Below, piece after piece: positions 14,569 through 19,692 of a DNA stretch of 19,692 nucleotides. Each line of letters begins with the position of its first letter. Within the stretch, counting starts at the first letter, position 1. Source of the stretch: DATDYQ01 sp035288965 (GTDB taxonomy: Archaea > Nanobdellota > Nanobdellia > SCGC-AAA011-G17 > JAGVZF01); assembly GCA_035288965.1 (NCBI GenBank), contig DATDYQ010000043.1, positions 1 through 19,692 on the forward strand. Direction: 5' to 3'. A program made the translations under genes and the position numbers. The notes beneath the pieces are model-generated. The model was not told where the DNA came from. It was given only the letters and a program-made list of their open reading frames with translations, and did not search any database.

Positions 14569-15127
14569 TGGTTTTAGAATCTTCCTTAATCATATGATCA
14601 GTAACATCCTTAATAACTTTCTCGAATTCTTTTTTGTCTCCTGCAATATCCAATTTATTTTTTAGATTATCATCAACAACATCAAAATAATCATAAAATT
14701 TTTGAGTTAATTTTAATATTCTAGTTCTGCTTGATTTTTCACTTGTTACGAAATTGCTATCAAGTAAAAGTTTTATATGATCATATGCCTTATTTCCCCT
14801 TATCTTAATAACATCACTCTGTAAAATGGGCTGTTTATATGCAATTACTGCTAAAGTTTCTTGCGTTGGTCTATCTAACTCTGTATCACTCAATAATCTT
14901 TCTGTAAGGTGTAAATAATTTTTCTTTATGTTAATCTTCCATTTATTATCCTCATTAACAATCTCTAATGAAGATTCTCTTTTTTCATAGTCCTCTTTAA
15001 GTTCATTAAGCTTATCTTTAACTATACCTACGCTAGCCACGCCTACCATTTTACTAATATCATCAATTATCAAAAATCTACCAGTAGTAAACAATACAGC
15101 TTCTATTCTATTCTTTAAATCATCCAT
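14558..15127 (-). CDS. scpB: Segregation and condensation protein ScpB
   Basis: A 189-residue kleisin-associated winged-helix protein that, with ScpA and SMC, helps compact and separate chromosomes. Residues about 3-75 form the first winged helix (I-E-A-V-L-F-T-T-G-R, as in ScpB E-A-L-L-F). Residues about 83-165 form the second, with the family core T-Q-E-T-L-A-V-I-A-Y-K-Q-P-I (88-101), I-R-G-N-K-A and L-x-L-T-Q-K-F-Y-D-Y-F. The last 30 residues are charged and likely disordered. Neither scpA nor smc lies in this window. The gene has its own TATA box (15150-15158, 27 bases upstream) and its stop overlaps the first GT-C gene by 11 bases, so it leads the glycosylation operon. Confidence 0.9.
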   Translation of the reverse strand: MDDLKNRIEAVLFTTGRFLIIDDISKMVGVASVGIVKDKLNELKEDYEKRESSLEIVNEDNKWKINIKKNYLHLTERLLSDTELDRPTQETLAVIAYKQPILQSDVIKIRGNKAYDHIKLLLDSNFVTSEKSSRTRILKLTQKFYDYFDVVDDNLKNKLDIAGDKKEFEKVIKDVTDHMIKEDSKTNEN

Positions 15128-15149
15128 AAAAATAAAGAAAATTTAAGAG

Positions 15150-15158
15150 TTTTTAAAA
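15150..15158 (-). promoter_or_regulatory. TATA box of the scpB-glycosyltransferase operon
   Basis: TTTTAAAAA on the coding strand, centred about 27 bases before the ATG at 15127. It is the only clear promoter seen for the genes down to 8417, because every junction after it is an overlap or a 10-base gap. Confidence 0.55.
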
Positions 15159-15159
15159 G

Positions 15160-15657
15160 TTACCTATTCCCTATAAATAACTGCCCAATTGTAATATCTA
15201 GCCAATTCCTTATAGTTATAAATAATCCTCCTTCACTAAATTCAGGAGCTTTTTTAAAAATATCCTCGCTGTCTATACCAATAATTTCGTTTCCAGCAGA
15301 GTCGTAAATTCGAATTTTAGAGTCTTCATATGCAGGTACAGTTAATATTACTTCTTTCTCAACTACCTTAACCGCTCCACCTGAAATTTCATCATTACCT
15401 GGTCCATCCTCATAAATGATCTCTGGGTTAAAGTTACTTGAATAAACTACTTTGTTATTCAAATCTATGTCTATCCTATAATCCTTTCCTTTAATTTCTC
15501 CGCTACCACACCCCGTATTCAAACTTGTATCAACAAGTGTTAATTTACCATCTTCATAAACCATATCTAATAATATATACTTGCTATCCTTGCATTCCGC
15601 CCCATAGCTTATTCCGACCATAATTATTATTATAAAGGCAAGCAAAATAATTTTCAT
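15160..15657 (-). CDS. Secreted beta-rich partner of the M64 peptidase
   Basis: A 165-residue exported protein. Residues 1-19 form a signal peptide (M-K-I-I-L-L core, ending S-Y-G-A). The mature part has two Cys (22, 50), repeated beta-strand patterns (Y-I-L-L-D-M-V-Y-E-D-G-K-L-T-L-V, Y-R-I-D-I-D-L, V-E-K-E-V-I-L-T-V-P, S-K-I-R-I-Y-D-S-A-G-N-E-I) and an acidic G-P-G-N-D-E loop. This looks like an immunoglobulin-like or jelly-roll beta-sandwich, but I do not recognise a family. The ATGA overlap with the peptidase gene and a GGAG eight bases upstream indicate coupled expression. It may be a pro-domain-like partner, inhibitor or substrate-binding subunit of the peptidase (inference). Confidence 0.65.
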   Translation of the reverse strand: MKIILLAFIIIIMVGISYGAECKDSKYILLDMVYEDGKLTLVDTSLNTGCGSGEIKGKDYRIDIDLNNKVVYSSNFNPEIIYEDGPGNDEISGGAVKVVEKEVILTVPAYEDSKIRIYDSAGNEIIGIDSEDIFKKAPEFSEGGLFITIRNWLDITIGQLFIGNR

Positions 15658-16412
15658 GTTAACTTCTCCGAAAGTATTCTTTCATTCCATATCCCAAATA
15701 CATTAGATTTATAATAATTTCTCATTATTCCATTTTGTATAGATCTATAATATTCTGCTTTACTGCATCCGTTGAAGCATCCTGTTCCATCAACATTGTT
15801 CCATTTGTTACAATTAGAGATATCGCAGTTTAATGAATTTGTTATATCTATGGACATACCATCTTCAACATATTCATCGCTTAAACCACCAAATAAATGC
15901 CCAAATTCATGCAACACAACCAACTTGTTATCTGCAACATTTATTGATCCAATATTTAAGTATGCACTAGATCTCAAAGGCAGTACAATATCTTTAAATT
16001 GATTAACCTTATTTATTATAAAAATATAATCATTATGACATTTACTAGCAACTTTCTTAGCTGCTCTATCATCACATAATATAGTGCCATCATCGATATG
16101 GCATTTAACCTCATCACTCATAACTGCATAAAAATTAAGTTTATTAAAATTGGAACTATATGGTTCAATTGAAGAAAAGCTATCTGTACCATTAATATAT
16201 TTATCAACATCAGCCAAAAAAGTTTTTTGATCATCATATCCATAAGATAAAAATACGACATTTACCTTTCCACTGTCTCCTTCATGAAGCACAATACACT
16301 CGGAATTTAAAACAGGGCTTTTATTAACCTTATCTATATTAAAACTAAAAACGACAATTACTATAATCAAAGAAATTGGAATGATAAATTTATTTATTTT
16401 TTTTAGATCCAT
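15654..16412 (-). CDS. M64-like zinc metallopeptidase, membrane-anchored or secreted
   Basis: A 252-residue protease. An N-terminal hydrophobic helix (about 9-25) acts as anchor or signal. The zinc site is H-E-F-G-H (168-172) followed by G-G-L-S-D-E-Y (175-181), matching the H-E-x-x-H...D-E-Y arrangement of peptidase family M64 (IgA protease type). Other family features are the N-V-V-F-L-S-Y-G-Y start of the catalytic domain (51-59), I-E-P-Y-S-S-N-F-N-K-L-N-F-Y-A-V, and the late G-C-S-K-A-E-Y-Y-R-S...G-I-M-R. Seven Cys suggest disulphides. It likely acts at the cell surface. It has its own TATA box (16435-16443, 27 bases upstream) and overlaps the secreted partner gene by ATGA. One N-x-T sequon lies at residue 74. 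Confidence 0.83.
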   Translation of the reverse strand: MDLKKINKFIIPISLIIVIVVFSFNIDKVNKSPVLNSECIVLHEGDSGKVNVVFLSYGYDDQKTFLADVDKYINGTDSFSSIEPYSSNFNKLNFYAVMSDEVKCHIDDGTILCDDRAAKKVASKCHNDYIFIINKVNQFKDIVLPLRSSAYLNIGSINVADNKLVVLHEFGHLFGGLSDEYVEDGMSIDITNSLNCDISNCNKWNNVDGTGCFNGCSKAEYYRSIQNGIMRNYYKSNVFGIWNERILSEKLT

Positions 16413-16434
16413 TATAAATCAAAACATTATATTG

Positions 16435-16443
16435 CTTATAAAT
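16435..16443 (-). promoter_or_regulatory. TATA box of the M64 peptidase operon
   Basis: AATTTATAA on the coding strand, centred 27 bases from the ATG at 16412 and touching the stop of the Cys-rich protein gene. The peptidase pair therefore has independent leaderless transcription. Confidence 0.55.
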
Positions 16444-18009
16444 TTATTTGTTCTTTCTAAAGTAAAATAAAGCAGCAACCAAAAGCATCATTATAACAAG
16501 CCATAGTGCAGCCAGATTTATTGGGTTATTAAAAACAACATTTCCAGAAATTCCACCTAAAGCTGCAAATCCACCGCATTTTCCGCTAGGTAAACAAGTT
16601 GGTGTATTGCCTGGACAACCACATAGCTGACAATTATTTACTAAAGTAGCCGTTCCCTTGCTTATCTTTCCTGAAACATCAAAATCTTCTTTACAATAAC
16701 TTGGTTTATTTAAAGAACACTGTCCTGCAATCGTCCTGTCTGTGCATAGAAGTTCACATTCACCATCTTTACAGCCATAATAATCACCATAGTTTCTACA
16801 ATCTATAACGGAACTCTTTAAAAGTACTGGTTCGGGATTTATAGATTTAGATGTTCCACAAAATGATTCATTTAAGAATAATTTATCAATACAAAAATCA
16901 TCAGCTTTTTTATAGATATTTCCCGCGGGATTTATCACAAAAGTTGTTCCTTTTGCTAACGCTTTTTTTCCTGCATCAGTTTCGGAACAAGTATAAAAAT
17001 TACTATTGGGAATTTGTCCACTCAAGACACAAACCCCAGAACTACAAATATAACCTTCTTTGCAATATGCATCTAAGGACCTTACAATAATCCCATCATC
17101 ATCACAGACATATTCTCTAACTTGGGCGATTCCGACACAGTGATCATAATATGTAGTAAACTGTTCATTTAAACCCATTCCATATGTGTTTCCAAAAATA
17201 AGTGTATTTGTCCCATCTGAATCCTGACACACTTTCTTTTTTTCGTTAGATGTACAAATTCCGTTGCTGCAAACATCACCTTTATTACATTTTATTTTTT
17301 GGAAACCTACATTGTTTCCGTCGCAAAAGTATTCATTAACTTCGTCTAAAGCAGAACAATAATCAACACTATTACTATTTCCGCTTCCAGAAGTGTTGGA
17401 CCAGCTAAAACTAACAGTACCCCTAGTTTCTTTAATGATTCCATTGTCGCTATCAACACATGATTTGGTAACTATTGCTCCCGGATATTTTACGCATGTT
17501 CCATCATAGCAAGTTAACCCTTGTCCACAGTTTATTAAACTTGTATCTCCCCTATTGTTTCTGCAATATGCTTCATTAAGTTGTTTAGAATTTAAACAAA
17601 TATCTGTTCTAGTTCCGCTTCCGCTTCCAGATGCATTTGTCCATTTATATTGGGTACTTCCTTTAAGTCCAATATTCAATCCACCATCATCTTCGCTACA
17701 CTCATAACTTATAGGGGTTCCAGCAATGCAAGCACCATTGCGGCAAACAAACTTTCCAAAACTAGCACATGATTTATAAACTAAATTATAATTATCGTTT
17801 TCACAATAACCTTCATAAACGCCATCAGGATCTCCACAAAAATCATTATAACCATTTTCCATTCCACCTGATGAATCTTTTACCGTTCCTATAGAAAAAA
17901 AACTTTGTCCGCCATCAGTATCGCTACATTTTATAGCGTTAACATCACTAGAATAAGATATCAAAATAAAGCTAGATATAATTAAAATTAATAATATCTT
18001 AAATTTCAT
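16444..18009 (-). CDS. Cys-rich repeat surface protein with C-terminal anchor
   Basis: A 521-residue exported protein. Signal peptide 1-25. Five repeats follow at about 28-94, 104-172, 184-252, 261-327 and 341-418. Each has six Cys in the same order and a consensus C-x-D-x-D-G-G...D-x-C...N-E-x-x-C...C-x-x-G-x-x-C-x-x-G-x-C. Repeats 2 and 3 share a Trp-x-Asn-x-Ser-Gly-Ser-Gly insert with N-x-S sequons at 125 and 205; another sits at 380. A separate eight-Cys region (422-478) precedes an I-S-G-N-V-V stalk and a transmembrane helix (about 496-516) with basic end R-K-N-K. It is probably an outward-facing, disulphide-stabilised adhesion or envelope protein; binding partner unknown. It begins immediately after the 66-residue gene stop, with AAGAGG six bases upstream. 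Confidence 0.8.
   Translation of the reverse strand: MKFKILLILIISSFILISYSSDVNAIKCSDTDGGQSFFSIGTVKDSSGGMENGYNDFCGDPDGVYEGYCENDNYNLVYKSCASFGKFVCRNGACIAGTPISYECSEDDGGLNIGLKGSTQYKWTNASGSGSGTRTDICLNSKQLNEAYCRNNRGDTSLINCGQGLTCYDGTCVKYPGAIVTKSCVDSDNGIIKETRGTVSFSWSNTSGSGNSNSVDYCSALDEVNEYFCDGNNVGFQKIKCNKGDVCSNGICTSNEKKKVCQDSDGTNTLIFGNTYGMGLNEQFTTYYDHCVGIAQVREYVCDDDGIIVRSLDAYCKEGYICSSGVCVLSGQIPNSNFYTCSETDAGKKALAKGTTFVINPAGNIYKKADDFCIDKLFLNESFCGTSKSINPEPVLLKSSVIDCRNYGDYYGCKDGECELLCTDRTIAGQCSLNKPSYCKEDFDVSGKISKGTATLVNNCQLCGCPGNTPTCLPSGKCGGFAALGGISGNVVFNNPINLAALWLVIMMLLVAALFYFRKNK
16754..17926 (-). repeat. Five tandem six-Cys protein repeats (coding)
   Basis: DNA encoding residues about 28-418 of the Cys-rich protein. 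Units are 67 to 78 codons with the same Cys order; spacers vary. Repeats 2 and 3 are the most alike, including a Ser/Gly-rich insert. The units are diverged at DNA level, so the duplication is old. Confidence 0.75.
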
Positions 18010-18210
18010 CTATTTCCTCTTCCCTTTTTTCTTCTTCATACTTAAAATGAGATAAGATATTATTATAAGTATTATAAGTATTATTAAAATTATCAAACCA
18101 TATGTTGATAAAGAACTTCCTGGACTTTTCATGGCTCCTTGAACTTCAAATGCAGCAACATTAGAAATTAAAGCTAAAGAAGATAATAATAGCAAACTTA
18201 TTTTTTTCAT
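18010..18210 (-). CDS. Tiny exported single-pass membrane protein
   Basis: A 66-residue protein: signal peptide 1-20 (M-K-K-I-S-L-L-L-L core, ending V-A-A), a short outside part (about 21-37, F-E-V-Q-G-A-M-K-S-P-G), one transmembrane helix (about 38-58) and a strongly basic end K-K-K-K-G-K-R-K inside. The helix is an almost pure Ile/Leu repeat encoded by a nine-base DNA repeat. No family recognised. Its TAG stop directly abuts the ATG of the Cys-rich protein, so it is the first gene of that operon and may help its export or anchoring (inference). It has a short leader with AGAGGTG and a TATA box at 18250-18258, unlike the leaderless genes nearby. Confidence 0.65.
   Translation of the reverse strand: MKKISLLLLSSLALISNVAAFEVQGAMKSPGSSLSTYGLIILIILIILIIISYLILSMKKKKGKRK
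18062..18086. repeat. Nine-base tandem repeat inside the 66-residue gene
   Basis: The unit attataagt occurs twice and then a third, altered time on the plus strand. It encodes the I-L-I repeats of the transmembrane helix. Unit length is a multiple of three, so slippage would change helix length without a frameshift. Confidence 0.55.
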
Positions 18211-18215
18211 TTTAA

Positions 18216-18222
18216 CACCTCT
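18216..18222 (-). promoter_or_regulatory. Shine-Dalgarno of the surface-protein operon
   Basis: AGAGGTG on the coding strand, five bases before the ATG at 18210. It resembles the site before the membrane protein gene at 954. Confidence 0.65.
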
Positions 18223-18249
18223 TTTAATGAAAATGATAATTAATCTTTA

Positions 18250-18258
18250 TATTTAAAG
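18250..18258 (-). promoter_or_regulatory. TATA box of the surface-protein operon
   Basis: TTTAAATAT-like sequence on the coding strand, centred about 44 bases from the ATG at 18210. It predicts a leader of about 18 bases that holds the Shine-Dalgarno. Confidence 0.5.
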
Positions 18259-18265
18259 TTTTTGA

Positions 18266-19369
18266 TTAAGAAGATGGCAAAGCAAATCTCAATATAGCTC
18301 CAATTCCAGTTAGATCTCTTAATTGAACACCTTCTCTTGTCTCTACGCTTATAATTTCCACTTTCGATCCATTCTTCTCAGCAATCTCAATTAATTCTTC
18401 TATTAATTTGTCGTCCAAAGCCTCGCTTAGCAATAGCATATCAACAGCCCCATATTCTAAAGCTTTTCTTACCTCTTTTTCACCATAAGCAATTTTATCA
18501 GCTTCTTTATTTAACATATCAAAAAACTTGTTCATCAATGCTTTTTCTTTTGCTATAATCTCTTTTGCTAATTCTTCCTGGCTTTTATCAACTAATTCAT
18601 TTAATCCAAAATCTCCAGTATAGCTTAAATCTTTAGTTCCAATTATTTTTTTCTTTAATTCATTATTCAGATAATCTCCATTTAAAAAAATTTCTTTTGT
18701 TGGTCCTGGTCCTCCAACTAATAATCCTTTCAAATCATTTTTTAATGGTAAAAATTCTTTATTACAAGCTTCTCCTATTTTAGTGTAAAAATAATGTGCA
18801 GCTCCTTCTCTTAGCCTTGCAAATCTTTGAGCGCTCTGCCCGCCAGCCTTAATTTTCCCAGGAACTTGTGATTCTAATTTAGCAACTTCAGTTATTGAAG
18901 TTCCTCTTAAAAATCCTAAATTAGCTTCTCTATTATCAATAACTAATAATCCATAAACTTCCTTAACATCCAACTGTTCTCTTAACAAATCTAAAACAAA
19001 AGTTTGATCACATCTATACAACCTTGTCTTTATAGGTTCAGGTGGTTCAATGCTCCAAACTTCAATATCTTGTTGACCTTCTCTCTCGCTTTTATTTCCT
19101 GAAAAAACAGCAAGTCCTTTTTCTGGAGTTCTCTTAAACAATCTTAAATGTCTAATCATTCTTTCCAAACTATCAATAACATTATTTCTTGTTGTTTTAT
19201 CTTTAATATTTTCAGCAGTTCCTTGTTCTTGCTGTAAATGCTGTATTATTTTGATTAATTCATATCCTGCTGGAACATAAACAGAAACTAATTCAGTATG
19301 TCTTCCTTTAATTACTTCTAATTCTTTAATAAATTTCTTCAATCTTTGTTTTTCTTTTAAATCTATCAT
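18266..19369 (-). CDS. prf1: Peptide chain release factor aRF1, short form with NIKD
   Basis: A 367-residue class I release factor that reads stop codons and releases the finished protein. The N domain (about 1-125) has N-I-K-D (54-57) where the family has N-I-K-S, and Y-R-C-D-Q-T-F (118-124) matching the Y-x-C-x-x-x-F motif. The M domain (about 126-255) has an intact K-A-G-G-Q-S-A-Q-R-F with GGQ at 176-178. The C domain (about 256-367), which binds the aRF3 partner, is short: only a few residues lie between L-L-L-S-E (312-316) and I-E-E-L, where other archaeal factors have a zinc-ribbon-like minidomain, explaining the length below the usual 410-420. The start overlaps the valS stop (ATGA), so the genes are coupled. 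Genes here end in TAA, TGA and TAG. Confidence 0.92.
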   Translation of the reverse strand: MIDLKEKQRLKKFIKELEVIKGRHTELVSVYVPAGYELIKIIQHLQQEQGTAENIKDKTTRNNVIDSLERMIRHLRLFKRTPEKGLAVFSGNKSEREGQQDIEVWSIEPPEPIKTRLYRCDQTFVLDLLREQLDVKEVYGLLVIDNREANLGFLRGTSITEVAKLESQVPGKIKAGGQSAQRFARLREGAAHYFYTKIGEACNKEFLPLKNDLKGLLVGGPGPTKEIFLNGDYLNNELKKKIIGTKDLSYTGDFGLNELVDKSQEELAKEIIAKEKALMNKFFDMLNKEADKIAYGEKEVRKALEYGAVDMLLLSEALDDKLIEELIEIAEKNGSKVEIISVETREGVQLRDLTGIGAILRFALPSS

Positions 19370-19692
19370 AATTCAACTCTCAAATCTCCGTATTTTATCT
19401 CTTTAACATTATGTGCACTTATTAAATCTTTTTCGATACTTTCTAATTTTCTCGGAATAACTAATAACCTAATTTCTTCTTTTAAACTCTTTCCATTATC
19501 TTTTTTTGTTTTCCAAACTAAACTATCTAACTCCACTATATCTTTAGTTTCAATCTCATTTTTTACTTCAATCTCAACTTCAGGAAATTCTTCTTTATGA
19601 ATATCTTTATCATAAATTTCAATATAAATCTTTTCAGTTATCATTGGATTAATTGGAGCTAATAATTTTAATAACACTTGTAAACAATAATG
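19366..19692 (-). CDS. valS: Valyl-tRNA synthetase, C-terminal end (partial)
   Basis: The last 108 codons of a class I synthetase running off the right edge; the frame is open to the window end, so the GTG at 19677 is not the real start. H-Y-C-L-Q-V-L-L-K-L-L-A-P-I-N-P is the end of the helical anticodon-binding domain, followed by M-I-T-E-K-I-Y and D-I-H-K-E-E-F-P, matching the archaeal ValS pattern (L-L-A-P-x-x-P-x-x-T-E-E-I-Y...I-H-x-x-x-x-P). The tail has V-W-K-T-K-K-D-N-G-K-S-L, the R-K-x-K-x-x-x-x-x-S-L-like segment of ValS. LeuS or IleS are less likely, because the I-H-x-E-x-x-P and K-x-x-x-G-x-S-L combination favours ValS. It overlaps the aRF1 gene by ATGA. Stop codon TGA. Confidence 0.8.
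   Translation of the reverse strand, partial: HYCLQVLLKLLAPINPMITEKIYIEIYDKDIHKEEFPEVEIEVKNEIETKDIVELDSLVWKTKKDNGKSLKEEIRLLVIPRKLESIEKDLISAHNVKEIKYGDLRVEL

Noticed and set aside
18266..19369. Stop-codon reassignment suggested by NIKD in aRF1
   Set aside because: Genes in this window end in TAA, TGA and TAG at sensible protein ends, and no conserved gene here shows an in-frame stop.
1..19692. CRISPR arrays, insertion sequences, integrases, toxin-antitoxin or restriction systems
   Set aside because: No regular direct repeats, terminal inverted repeats, transposase or nuclease-like proteins were seen.

Overview
The window is a gene-dense, AT-rich stretch of an archaeal chromosome. The archaeal assignment rests on several informational genes: PCNA, transcription factor S, RNA polymerase subunit L, MBF1, a release factor of the eRF1/aRF1 family, archaeal-type ValS and a Sec11-type signal peptidase. 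Very short intergenic gaps, small proteins, many orphan membrane or secreted proteins and the AT richness suggest a DPANN archaeon (Pacearchaeota/Woesearchaeota-like). That lineage call is inference. I see no tRNA, rRNA, CRISPR array, insertion sequence or prophage, and no gene-free stretch longer than about 145 bases.

Layout. Bases 1-50 hold the first codons of a leftward gene for a membrane or pilin-like protein. A TrmB-type regulator (97-810, -) is divergent from a small membrane protein (954-1286, +). A leftward block of mostly single-promoter genes follows: PCNA, a 4-TM protein, two related orphan proteins, an OB-fold protein, and a signal peptidase I/TFS pair. CTP synthase (5028-6632, +), RpoL (-), a small lipoprotein (+), and an MBF1/METTL5-like methyltransferase pair (-) come next.

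Bases 8417-15127 form one apparent leftward operon. It starts with scpB and continues with two large GT-C-type membrane proteins, a processive GT2 glycosyltransferase, a membrane-anchored thioredoxin-fold protein and a third GT-C protein. Five of its genes overlap the next and the remaining gap is 10 bases. Bases 15160-18210 hold a secreted module: a tiny TM protein, a Cys-rich repeat protein anchored at its C terminus, an M64-type metallopeptidase and a secreted partner. The right edge has a translation operon: the end of valS overlapping (ATGA) an aRF1 gene with two unusual features.

How it works together. Core replication, transcription and translation genes are interleaved with two surface-directed blocks. 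The glycosylation operon could modify the exported proteins encoded next to it, which carry N-x-S/T sequons. This is inference from proximity. A clear transcription pattern runs through the window. Promoter-proximal genes have a TATA box centred 26-27 bases before the start codon, so their mRNAs should be leaderless. Several operon-internal genes, and two genes for membrane proteins, carry Shine-Dalgarno sequences.
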